From the NCBI RefSeq assembly GCF_937900395.1, contig NZ_CALCDX010000137.1, forward strand, positions 1 to 16,880: a stretch of 16,880 bases of DNA. Direction: 5' to 3'. Shown piece by piece: positions 6,096 through 12,860 of this stretch. This stretch comes from an uncultured Caulobacter sp. Lineage in GTDB: Bacteria > Pseudomonadota > Alphaproteobacteria > Caulobacterales > Caulobacteraceae. The translations under genes and the position numbers were made by a program. Each line of letters begins with the position of its first letter. Position 1 is the stretch's first letter. Below the pieces are notes generated by a model, which did no database searches, was not told the DNA's origin, and saw only the letters and a list, made by a program, of their open reading frames with translations.

Positions 6096-6887
6096 ATGTC
6101 CGCCACCGTCATCCCGCTACGCCAGGCCGACGGGTCACCCACGCCGCAAAACGTTGCCGCCGCAGACCTGGCGCTCGATGGCCAGGGTCCGATGTGGCTT
6201 CAGATTCGTCGTGCGCTCGCCCAGCCCATCCTGCGCGGCGACTGGGGACCGGGCTCACGCATTCCCCCCGAACTTGAACTGGCGCAGCAATTCCAAACCT
6301 CGCGGATGACCGCCAATAAGGCGGTGCAGAGCCTAGTCAACGAGGGCTTGGTTCAGCGGCGGCGCAAGATCGGATCGGTCGTGGCCGAGCGGGCGCAGGA
6401 GCGTCCCGTCTTCGAGATCTGGGACACCGCCGATGTCATCGCCCGGGCCGGCGGAACCTACGGCTATCAGCTGCTCGAATGCGCCTTCGTCCACGACGAC
6501 CCGGAAAAGCGCGCCCTGCTCAATGTCAGCCGCAAGACCCAGCTCGTCTGGACGCGGTGCCTGCATCTCTCCGATGGCCAGCCGTTCCAACTCGAAGAGC
6601 GCCTGGTAAACGCCGACGCGGCTCCCGGCATAACGTGCCACCCGATGGACACCACGCCGCCGGGGCCCTGGCTGCTGGCGCACGTGCCGTGGACCGAAGC
6701 CGAGCACACGATCGCGGCTCTGGAAGCGGGTCCCGCCGAGGCCGAAGCGCTCAACATTAAGGTTGGCGCGGCCTGTCTGGTGGTCGAGCGACGAACTTGG
6801 AACGGCGATGTGCCGGTCACCCTGGCCCGACTGTGGAACCTTGGCGCCCGGCACCGCTTGGTGGGACGGTTCGAGCCGTCGCGCTGA
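6096..6887 (+). CDS. GntR-family transcriptional regulator, HutC type
   Basis: 263 residues from the ATG at 6096; upstream in-frame alternatives such as the TTG at 6027 are possible, because the ribosome site before 6096 is weak. The N-terminal winged helix (about residues 30-95) reads MWLQIRRALAQPILRGDW, then RIPPELELAQQF, TSRMTANKAVQSL and GLVQRRRKIGSVV, the GntR signature. The C-terminal UTRA ligand domain of HutC type follows, with YGYQLLECAFV, QPFQLEERLVN and the strongly HutC-like PWLLAHVPWTEAEHTIAALEA and CLVVERRTWNG. HutC proteins repress histidine-utilisation genes with urocanate as ligand, but no hut genes are in this window, so the effector may differ. It converges on the DUF3088 gene with a 2-base gap. 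Across the insertion sequence it faces the TonB-MFS-monooxygenase operon divergently, which makes that operon its likeliest target. Confidence 0.88.
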   Translation: MSATVIPLRQADGSPTPQNVAAADLALDGQGPMWLQIRRALAQPILRGDWGPGSRIPPELELAQQFQTSRMTANKAVQSLVNEGLVQRRRKIGSVVAERAQERPVFEIWDTADVIARAGGTYGYQLLECAFVHDDPEKRALLNVSRKTQLVWTRCLHLSDGQPFQLEERLVNADAAPGITCHPMDTTPPGPWLLAHVPWTEAEHTIAALEAGPAEAEALNIKVGAACLVVERRTWNGDVPVTLARLWNLGARHRLVGRFEPSR

Positions 6888-6889
6888 CT

Positions 6890-7234
6890 TCAGCCGGCTT
6901 GCGGCTGATCGTATTGGCTCGAAAGATAACGGCGGATGGTCTTTTCGTCGGCGATGTAGCGGCGCCCATTGGCGCTGGAGGGTTCGACGCCTGCGTCCTT
7001 CAGCACGGTGTCGTCGGCCAGGATGAGCACCGGAACGGACTGATTGGCCTCGCCGAGCGCCTCGACCAGGGGCGCCCGAGGGCGCTGGAACGCGATGTAA
7101 TGGACATCGACGGCTTGGCGCAGCGCAGGAAAGAAGCTCAGGAGACCTTCGACGGCCACGGAGTCCCCGCAATAGAGCGGGCCAAGGCCGCTGTTGGAAA
7201 AGCCGGGCTCCAGCAGGTAGAGCTGATCTTTCAT
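6890..7234 (-). CDS. DUF3088 domain-containing protein
   Basis: Small soluble protein of 114 residues. It opens with MKDQLYLLEPGF, then LGPLYCGDSVAVEGLLSFFP, HYIAFQRPRAPLVEALGE and NQSVPVLILAD, which is the DUF3088 pattern: a thioredoxin-fold-like start with a single Cys (position 22), a central RP-RP strand and a Q-VPVLIL strand. The molecular function of this family is not established. ATG 7234 has CAGGAG upstream. The gene begins 24 bases after the PepSY stop and is the last gene of the TonB-receptor/PepSY operon. The thioredoxin-like layout and operon context might suggest a redox or binding role in iron acquisition, but that is speculation. Its 3' end almost touches the 3' end of the GntR gene, with no terminator visible between them. 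Confidence 0.8.
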   Translation of the reverse strand: MKDQLYLLEPGFSNSGLGPLYCGDSVAVEGLLSFFPALRQAVDVHYIAFQRPRAPLVEALGEANQSVPVLILADDTVLKDAGVEPSSANGRRYIADEKTIRRYLSSQYDQPQAG

Positions 7235-7258
7235 GCAATACTCCTGTGATGAAACGGG

Positions 7259-8698
7259 TTAGGCGGCCGAGAGCCGCACGCGCTTGATGGCGACGACGAG
7301 GCTCGTCCAGCTGAACATCAAGCCGAGCAGCAGAGGGATCAGCACGATCACCTTGCGCAGGACGGGTCGGTCGATGAGGACCGGAAAGTTGAAGGTGTGC
7401 AGGGCGTAGTAGATCCATGCATACGCCTTGCGGCTGGGATCCATGACGCTGACGACATGGCCGGTCACCGGGTCCAGATAGACCGCCGAGCCGGTGGGGC
7501 GGTCCAGCGGCAGACGGATCGTCCGGGGCGCCATGCCTTCGGCGGTACGATAGAGGGCGTCATCGTCCTTGGCCGCGGGCGCTGTCGAAATTGGCCAGGC
7601 GCTCCGCGCGGCGGACAGAAGAAGGTCCCGCGGCAAGGTTGGCGTCACGCTAGCCGCATCCCCATCGAGCAAACGCACCCGGCTCGTCCGCCCATCCTCC
7701 GCGGCCGCCACCGGATGGCCTCCAACCACCCCGAAAACAATGCTGGACGTCGGACCCAGCGCCGCGAGCCTGGAGGCGGGCGCGCCGGCGAGAGCCTGGT
7801 CCAGCGCCTGGCCGTGGTAGCGGCTCGCCGCCTCCTCGGCCGCTACGCCGCGCGAGAAGAGCCGCCCGTGATCCATCGACAGCCAGCCGCTGACGATCCA
7901 GGTCAGCACGAAGACCGCCGCGCCAAGGCCCAAGCCGTGATGCCAGCGCAGCCATCCGCGAAAGGGTGACCAGTCCGGCTTTCGCCCCTGCATGCGCTTC
8001 TGGGTGCGGTATATGCCGAGAAAGATTCCGATCGCCGCCGTCGTCACGCCCAGCAGCGACACCCACCAGACGGTCTGGTCCCAAGCGGCGAAGCTGCGCC
8101 GAAGGGCGGTGAAATAGAGCCAGTGGATGACCGCGCCGCCCCAGTTCCACGCCCGCTCGGCTCGGCGGGTGCGCTGCATCACTTCGCCGGTCTTGGCCGA
8201 AACATAGAGCTCCGTACCGGCGCGATCGGCGAGCGAGACCTTGAAGAACGGCCGCCAGGGATCGAAGCGGTTGTGAACGACCCACTGGTCGTAGCGGATC
8301 GGCGCGCTGACGCGCTTGACGCCGACGCCAGCAAAGCGCTGGGCGATTGTCCGCGCCTGGTCAGCGGTGAGCTCGGGCGCGATCCGCCCGCCTCGGGCGT
8401 CGATCGTCTTCAGAGCGCCATCGACGCCCTGGATCACGTAGCGCGGCGCTCCAGCCACGGAGACAAGCCGAAGGCCCTCCCCGCCCCCGGCCGTCGCCAG
8501 GGCCTGGCCCGGCGCGATGGCGATCGCCGCCGGGTCGAACCGCTCGCTGCCGGCCAGGCGATCCTTGTCGCCCAGCGACGGGAACGGAACGAACAGCAGG
8601 ATCGCGCCGCTGGCGAACCACAGCAGAAAGAGCAGGCAAAGGCCCACGCCGGTCCATCGATGGAACCAGGATAGCCAGCGCAGGACCTTGCCCATCAT
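7259..8698 (-). CDS. PepSY-domain inner-membrane protein (FoxB/PiuB-like)
   Basis: 479 residues from ATG 8698 (ATG 8695 is equally possible); the longer open frame upstream runs over the receptor gene and is not real. Topology: TM1 at 16-40 (VGLCLLFLLWFASGAILLF), a PepSY-containing periplasmic domain at about 50-180 with ELYVSAKTGEVMQRT, TM2 at about 208-231, TM3 at 256-274, a second PepSY-like stretch with SAVYLDPVTGHVVSVMD (404-420), and TM4 at 448-472 before a basic tail. Histidines next to the membrane (H13, H192, H253/H254, H434) fit the bis-heme arrangement described for FoxB-type siderophore reductases. The start lies 5 bases after the receptor stop, with a ribosome site overlapping that stop (TAGGA), so the two are translationally linked. 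Likely role: reduction or release of ferric-siderophore iron at the inner membrane. Confidence 0.88.
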   Translation of the reverse strand: MMGKVLRWLSWFHRWTGVGLCLLFLLWFASGAILLFVPFPSLGDKDRLAGSERFDPAAIAIAPGQALATAGGGEGLRLVSVAGAPRYVIQGVDGALKTIDARGGRIAPELTADQARTIAQRFAGVGVKRVSAPIRYDQWVVHNRFDPWRPFFKVSLADRAGTELYVSAKTGEVMQRTRRAERAWNWGGAVIHWLYFTALRRSFAAWDQTVWWVSLLGVTTAAIGIFLGIYRTQKRMQGRKPDWSPFRGWLRWHHGLGLGAAVFVLTWIVSGWLSMDHGRLFSRGVAAEEAASRYHGQALDQALAGAPASRLAALGPTSSIVFGVVGGHPVAAAEDGRTSRVRLLDGDAASVTPTLPRDLLLSAARSAWPISTAPAAKDDDALYRTAEGMAPRTIRLPLDRPTGSAVYLDPVTGHVVSVMDPSRKAYAWIYYALHTFNFPVLIDRPVLRKVIVLIPLLLGLMFSWTSLVVAIKRVRLSAA

Positions 8699-8703
8699 CG
8701 ATC

Positions 8704-10863
8704 CTAGAACTTGACGTTCAGGCTGACCTCGTAGCTGCGCGGCTTCCCGAGCATGACTTCCGAGGGATAGAAGATGTCGGCCCAGCCGACATAGGCCTTG
8801 TCGAAGGCGTTGTTGATCCGGCCGGTCACCGACGCCTTCGGAGTGATGGCGTAGGTCGCATAGAGATCGACCAGGGCGTACTTGTCGAGCTTCAGCGTCC
8901 CGGCGGTGTTGCCCTCGCGGGCGCCGACGTAACGCAGCCCGCCGCCGAGTTCGAGCGGCAAGCCGCCGACGTCGGTCACGCTGGTCCAGACGTTGGCGAT
9001 CCAGTCGGGGACGTTGGGCGGCGCGCGACCCGAGGCGTCGACGCCGTAGTTGGGATCGACGAAGTCCTCGTAGCGCGCCTTGGTGTAGGCCAGGTTGGCG
9101 TTGACGCTCCACTGCCGGGTCAGCTGGACATCGCCCGAAAGCTCAAAGCCCTTCGAAGTCTGGGCGCCGACGTTGCTGACGGTGTCGATCGCCACCTGGG
9201 TCAGGACGTTGCGGCGCTTGATGTCGAAGATGGCCGCGGTGATGGAGGCGCGATTGCCCGGCAGGCTGGCCTTCACCCCCGCCTCGGCTTGGCGCGAGGA
9301 GCTCAGGGAGAAGTTTTCACCGGCGTTGACGATGAAGATGTTGGTGTTCACCGGGTCCTTGCCGGTCGTGTAGGACACGTAGGGCGTCACATATTCATTG
9401 AGATTGTAGACGAGGCCCGCGCGCCAGGTGCTGGGTTTGTATTTGCGCGAGAAGCTGGTCGCCGGCTGGAAGGCGCCGGTCGGGCCGTAGTTCTTGCGGT
9501 CGAGATCCAGCACCTCGTAGCGGCCGCCCACCACCAGCTTTAGCTTCTGGGTGACGTTGAGCGCGTCCTCGAAGAACACCGCCACGTCGTCCCAGCTGGT
9601 CGGGCTCAGACGCGGGACGATCGCCCCGAACCGGCCAGGGCTTGGATTGTAGGGGTCGACGCTGTCGCCATCCGGGAAGCCGCGGCTGCGCTTGAAGTCG
9701 AGATGGCTGTAGTCGAAGCCGACCAGGAACTTGTTGGAAAGGCCAAACAGCGGGCGCTCGATGGCGATGCTGCCCTGGTCGCCATAGAGCTCCTGCTCAT
9801 GGAAGACGAAGAACCGGTCGCGATCGATGCGGCTGGTCGTGGTGTTGAAGACGTAGGTCTCGGCGTTGATCCACCGGCGCTTGGCGGTGAAGTAGTAGGC
9901 CAGGTTCTGGACCGTGATCCCCTCGGCCGGGCGCCAGCGCACCAGGACCTGCGGCCAGATCTGGTGATCATAGATCTTGGAGTCGGCGACGTTGTAGTTC
10001 TTGAACCGCATGGCCTCGTCGACGACGTAGCCGTTGCTGGCAGTCAGCAGGTTCTTGATCGGGTCCTTGGCGAAGCTCGCCGGCACCAGCGGCGTGCCAT
10101 AGTAGTTGGTCGGCTCGTCTTCGCCGTAGTCGATCGAGGCCTGGATATCGAGGTCGTCGCGCACGCGCCACAGCACCGACAGGGTGGCGTTCAGGGCGTT
10201 GGAGGCGGAGTCGTCGACGAAGCCGTCCGAGGCGGTGCGGCTGATGTCGAACCGCACGCCGACATTCTCCGAAAGACCACCACCGGCCCCGAACCCGAAG
10301 CTGGTCGAGCCGAAGCTGCCAAAGCCCGCCTGCAGTTCATAATGCGGAGCGCCGAACGACGGAGCCTTGTTGGTGACGTTGACCGCGCCGCCGATCGCGC
10401 CCTGCCCGTAGAGCACGGACGAGGGCCCTTTCAGGATCTCGACGCTCTGCAGGTTGAAGGTGTTCTGCGGGCGGTTAGTCATGTTCGACGGGCCCAAATA
10501 GAGGCCGTTGTGCAGCACCGTGATCTGGTCGCCGGTGAAGCCCCGCATCGAGAACGAGGCCGGATCCCCCGGCGAGCCGCCGGAGGTGACGCCAGGCAGG
10601 CTGTTGGCGGCCTGCTCGACGGTGGCGTAGCCGCGCGTCGTGATCGTCTCGGCCGTGACGACGTCCAGGGTCGCCGGCGTTTCGCGCGAGGACAGTCCCA
10701 GTCGGCTGCTGGTCGGGGTGAACTGCTCGAGCGACCGCACCCGGCCGGTGACGGTCACCGCCTCCACCGTGGAGGCCGCCTCCTGGGCCCGAGCCGACCA
10801 TCCCTGGCCAGCGCCAACCGCCAATGCGAGCGCAAAAACAGACGCTCCAGTCGAGAAACGCAT
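8704..10863 (-). CDS. TonB-dependent siderophore receptor
   Basis: 719 residues from the ATG at 10863, chosen because GGAGG lies seven bases upstream; the GTG at 10869 is too close to that site. Signal peptide MRFSTGASVFALALAVGAGQ with cleavage after ARA-QE near 27. A TonB-box-like STVEAVTVTG precedes the plug (about 60-165), which holds SLPGVTSGG, FSMRGFTGDQITVLHNGLY and SVEILKGPSSVLYGQGAIGGAVNV, all typical of TIGR01783-type siderophore receptors. The rest is a beta barrel ending in PRSYEVSLNVKF with the terminal Phe needed for outer-membrane insertion. It is followed at once by the PepSY membrane protein and the DUF3088 gene, an arrangement like fpvA/foxA-type iron uptake. The siderophore is unknown. 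I could not see a clear Fur box upstream. Confidence 0.95.
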   Translation of the reverse strand: MRFSTGASVFALALAVGAGQGWSARAQEAASTVEAVTVTGRVRSLEQFTPTSSRLGLSSRETPATLDVVTAETITTRGYATVEQAANSLPGVTSGGSPGDPASFSMRGFTGDQITVLHNGLYLGPSNMTNRPQNTFNLQSVEILKGPSSVLYGQGAIGGAVNVTNKAPSFGAPHYELQAGFGSFGSTSFGFGAGGGLSENVGVRFDISRTASDGFVDDSASNALNATLSVLWRVRDDLDIQASIDYGEDEPTNYYGTPLVPASFAKDPIKNLLTASNGYVVDEAMRFKNYNVADSKIYDHQIWPQVLVRWRPAEGITVQNLAYYFTAKRRWINAETYVFNTTTSRIDRDRFFVFHEQELYGDQGSIAIERPLFGLSNKFLVGFDYSHLDFKRSRGFPDGDSVDPYNPSPGRFGAIVPRLSPTSWDDVAVFFEDALNVTQKLKLVVGGRYEVLDLDRKNYGPTGAFQPATSFSRKYKPSTWRAGLVYNLNEYVTPYVSYTTGKDPVNTNIFIVNAGENFSLSSSRQAEAGVKASLPGNRASITAAIFDIKRRNVLTQVAIDTVSNVGAQTSKGFELSGDVQLTRQWSVNANLAYTKARYEDFVDPNYGVDASGRAPPNVPDWIANVWTSVTDVGGLPLELGGGLRYVGAREGNTAGTLKLDKYALVDLYATYAITPKASVTGRINNAFDKAYVGWADIFYPSEVMLGKPRSYEVSLNVKF

Positions 10864-10903
10864 CGTCACCCCTCCATCGAGAACGACCCAAGCTCCACAG
10901 TCG

Positions 10904-10918
10904 CTTTTGTATAGTCAA
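10904..10918 (-). promoter_or_regulatory. Possible promoter element of the TonB-PepSY-DUF3088 operon
   Basis: The minus strand reads TTGACTATACAAAAG here, combining a TTGAC and a TATACA hexamer that overlap, so they cannot both be the -35 and -10 of one promoter. With TATACA (10913-10908) as the -10, the leader would be about 40 bases, but no good -35 lies 17 bases upstream. Weak evidence. Confidence 0.25.
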
Positions 10919-11241
10919 TTTAGAAAATCTGCCGGAGCTTCCAGGTCGTCAATCCGGACGGCGGGTCGGATCGGCTCTGATCAGCAGACGCTCAAGAACC
11001 CGGCGCCGCGAGACCTACTCGCTCGTTTTTTCAACGACAGCCGTCGCTTAAGCTGCTTTTGCCATGCCGATGCACCCAAGCGCGCAACACGGCCGCCCCG
11101 CCCGCAGGTGTGGCAATGGCCGCGTCCTTTAGGCTATACATAAGAGCAGACACCCCTCACCGACCGAGCGTCAGCAACGGGCCCTAACTCCTTCTATGTT
11201 ACAATATAACGCCAAGCGCAATCCGTGATCTCAGTTTGCCA

Positions 11242-11260
11242 TATCCTCTCCTGGAGGATA
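11242..11260. promoter_or_regulatory. Probable operator of the CsoR/RcnR-family sensor
   Basis: Inverted repeat TATCCTC (11242-11248), spacer TCCTG, GAGGATA (11254-11260), ending 10 bases before the sensor start codon. CsoR/RcnR-family operators are dyads of AT-rich ends around short C- or G-tracts, and genes of this family usually repress themselves. The right arm runs into AGGA (11260-11263), the probable ribosome site. A TTGCCA at 11236-11241 overlaps the left edge and might be a -35. Binding is inferred from position and symmetry only. Confidence 0.5.
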
Positions 11261-11270
11261 GGACCGGAGC

Positions 11271-11546
11271 ATGGCTCACGTGGTCCACGAAACCCATCCG
11301 CAGATCATCGCCCGCCTCAAACGCGCCGATGGTCACCTGCGCAAGGTCATCGAGATGATCGAGGGCGGCCGCTCCTGCGTGGAACTGGCCCAGCAGCTGC
11401 ACGCGATCGAAAAAGCGGTCGCCGCGGCCAAGAAGACCCTGATCCACGACCACATCGACCACTGCCTGGTCCATGCCGCCGACGACGAGCCGCTGGAGGC
11501 CGCCAAGGCCGTGGCCGAGCTCAAGACCCTGACCAAGTATCTTTAA
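11271..11546 (+). CDS. CsoR/RcnR-family metal-sensing repressor
   Basis: 91-residue all-helical DUF156 protein, full length for the family. Helix 1 holds HPQIIARLKRADGHLRKVIEMI, helix 2 has GRSCVELAQQLHAIEKAVAAAKKTL, and the metal region is IHDHIDHCLVH. Candidate ligands are C36, H61 and C65, the C-H-C set of Cu(I)-CsoR and Ni(II)-InrS, plus His at positions 3, 6 and 9 that could supply the extra N-terminal ligand used by RcnR and InrS. S35 replaces the second-shell tyrosine of copper CsoRs. Together with the downstream RcnA and CzcCBA genes this favours nickel/cobalt (possibly zinc) over copper. The apo-protein should repress the operon and release DNA on metal binding, probably at the dyad 10 bases upstream. 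The rcnA-like gene starts 9 bases after the stop. Confidence 0.9.
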   Translation: MAHVVHETHPQIIARLKRADGHLRKVIEMIEGGRSCVELAQQLHAIEKAVAAAKKTLIHDHIDHCLVHAADDEPLEAAKAVAELKTLTKYL

Positions 11547-11555
11547 GGCCGCACC

Positions 11556-12689
11556 ATGCCCTCACTCGCCGATCTTCTCGCCCAGGGCGCGGCCCACGCC
11601 TGGCTGTTCATTCCCTCGGCCCTGCTGCTGGGCGCGCTGCACGGTCTGGAGCCTGGCCACTCCAAGACCATGATGGCGGCCTTCATCGTCGCCGTCCGCG
11701 GCACGGTATGGCAGGCGATCCTGCTGGGGCTTTCGGCGACGCTGTCGCACACGGCCATCGTCTGGGCGATCGGCCTGGCGGGCCTCTACTTTGGCCGAAA
11801 CCTGAATCTCGAGACAGCGGAACCCTGGTTCCAGCTGGCCTCGGCAATCATCATTGTCGGGGTGGCGCTCTGGATGATCTGGCGAACCTGGCGCGAACAG
11901 CAGGCCGACCACCATGAGCACGACCACGACCATCACCATGATCACAGCCATGACGAGACCCGGGTCATCGACACCGGCCACGGCGTGGTCGAGCTGAGCA
12001 TCTTCGAGGATGGCCAGCCCCCGGCGTTCCGCCTGAAGGCGCGCGGCGGCCATCTTCCGCGCGCCTCGGAAGTGACCGTCACCACCACCCGTGAAGACGG
12101 CGCGACCGAAGTCTTCAAGTTCGCGGCCCGCGACGGGCTCTCCCAGGACGGCTTCCTGGAGTCGACGACGCCGATTCCCGAGCCGCACGCGTTCCTGGCG
12201 CGCCTGTCGATCGCCCATGGCCATCATAGCCACGACTTCGATGTCGTCTTCAGCGAGGATGGTCACCACCACGACCATGACGGCCTGGACGTGACTTCAC
12301 CGGGCTTCCAGGACGCGCACGAACGCGCCCACGCCAACGACATCCAGCGCCGCTTCGCCGGCCGTGAGGTCACAACCGGCCAGATCATGCTCTTTGGCCT
12401 GACCGGAGGCCTGATCCCCTGCCCGGCGGCGATCACCGTCCTGCTCCTGTGCCTGCAGCTCAAGCAGATCGCGCTGGGCGCGACGCTGGTCCTGTGCTTC
12501 TCGATCGGCCTGGCCATCACCATGGTCACGGTCGGGGTCGTCGCTGCGCTTGGGGTGCGTCACGCGGAGAAGCGCTTCTCGGGCGCCTTTGCGACCTTCG
12601 CCCGCCGCGCACCCTATGCCTCGGGCCTCTTGATCACCCTGGTCGGGCTCGTCCTGGCGGCGCAGGCCGTGCGAGGGATACTGGCCTGA
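11556..12689 (+). CDS. rcnA: RcnA/NicO-type nickel-cobalt exporter with inserted CzcB-N-like domain
   Basis: 377 residues, about 100 longer than E. coli RcnA (274). The N-terminal half has the NicO signature LLGALHGLEPGHSKTMMAAF (H29, H35), TM2-TM3 and LSHTAIVWAIG. After TM3 (93-110) comes a His-rich run (119-132). The C-terminal half is very RcnA-like: FQDAHERAHANDIQRRF, GREVTTGQIMLFGLTGG, LIPCPAAITVLL. Between the two halves, residues about 139-245 form an insert beginning GVVELSIFEDGQPPAFRL and containing PEPHAF and GHHSHDFDV, closed by a second His-rich run (235-241). This insert resembles the N-terminal domain of the CzcB encoded at 14630. The protein should pump Ni2+/Co2+ out of the cytoplasm. 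It lies in the sensor operon, 9 bases after the regulator. Confidence 0.92.
   Translation: MPSLADLLAQGAAHAWLFIPSALLLGALHGLEPGHSKTMMAAFIVAVRGTVWQAILLGLSATLSHTAIVWAIGLAGLYFGRNLNLETAEPWFQLASAIIIVGVALWMIWRTWREQQADHHEHDHDHHHDHSHDETRVIDTGHGVVELSIFEDGQPPAFRLKARGGHLPRASEVTVTTTREDGATEVFKFAARDGLSQDGFLESTTPIPEPHAFLARLSIAHGHHSHDFDVVFSEDGHHHDHDGLDVTSPGFQDAHERAHANDIQRRFAGREVTTGQIMLFGLTGGLIPCPAAITVLLLCLQLKQIALGATLVLCFSIGLAITMVTVGVVAALGVRHAEKRFSGAFATFARRAPYASGLLITLVGLVLAAQAVRGILA
12326..12364 (+). other. RcnA core resumes after inserted domain
   Basis: Residues 257-269, read as AHANDIQRRFAGR, mark the point where the protein again follows E. coli RcnA after the insert. This locates the right junction of the insertion; the left junction is near residue 134, just after the first His-rich run. 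Confidence 0.5.
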
Positions 12690-12860
12690 TGCGACGAGCC
12701 GCGACACAAGGCGTCATCGCTCGTTTCGCCCTCCACGCTGCGCGCAGGTCCGTCCACGGTCTTGCGGCCCTCCTTGAACTCGGCGTTGCCGACGAGGCAA
12801 GGACACGCGACAATGTTGCTCGGCGTTGCGAGCGCTGAAGGGGCGGCCGTGATCTGGCGA
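12690..12860. other. Gap between rcnA and the His-rich small protein
   Basis: About 170 bases. The ATG at 12689 overlaps the rcnA stop and opens a 49-codon frame (to 12838) with an arginine-rich, unrecognised product and no ribosome site except inside rcnA; I do not call it. An 11-base direct repeat, CTCGGCGTTGC, occurs at 12779-12789 and 12819-12829. The ATG at 12813 (AAGGA nine bases upstream) and the GTG at 12849 are alternative starts for the next gene. No clear promoter or terminator was found. Confidence 0.35.

Larger units (their letters stand above)
10864..11270. promoter_or_regulatory. Divergent intergenic region, iron operon / metal-efflux operon
   Basis: About 400 bases without a gene, between the divergent TonB receptor and the metal sensor. 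It contains two related TATACA-bearing stretches in opposite orientation (CTATACAAAAG on the minus strand at 10914-10904, CTATACATAAG on the plus strand at 11134-11144), a weak terminator-like hairpin with T6 (11008-11031), a possible -10 TACAAT at 11200-11205, and the operator-like repeat at 11242-11260. Open frames here are shadows without ribosome sites. Confidence 0.5.

Noticed and set aside
5711..6142. 143-residue minus-strand open frame
   Set aside because: No family resemblance, runs over the GntR start, and the composition looks random.
8699..9112. N-terminal extension of the PepSY protein
   Set aside because: It is the out-of-frame shadow of the TonB receptor gene; the protein starts with a normal anchor at 8698.
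10864..10869. GTG start of the second TonB receptor at 10869
   Set aside because: The GGAGG site would be only 1-2 bases away; spacing to the ATG at 10863 is ideal.
10864..11000. Fur box upstream of the siderophore receptor
   Set aside because: No GATAATGATTATC-like dyad could be read on either strand.
12689..12838. 49-codon frame overlapping the rcnA stop
   Set aside because: Overlap alone is not enough; the product is Arg-rich and unrecognised, and there is no good ribosome site.
12690..12860. NiCo (czcD-type) riboswitch before the czc genes
   Set aside because: I could not find the four-helix junction with its conserved purines; this class is also mostly known from other phyla.
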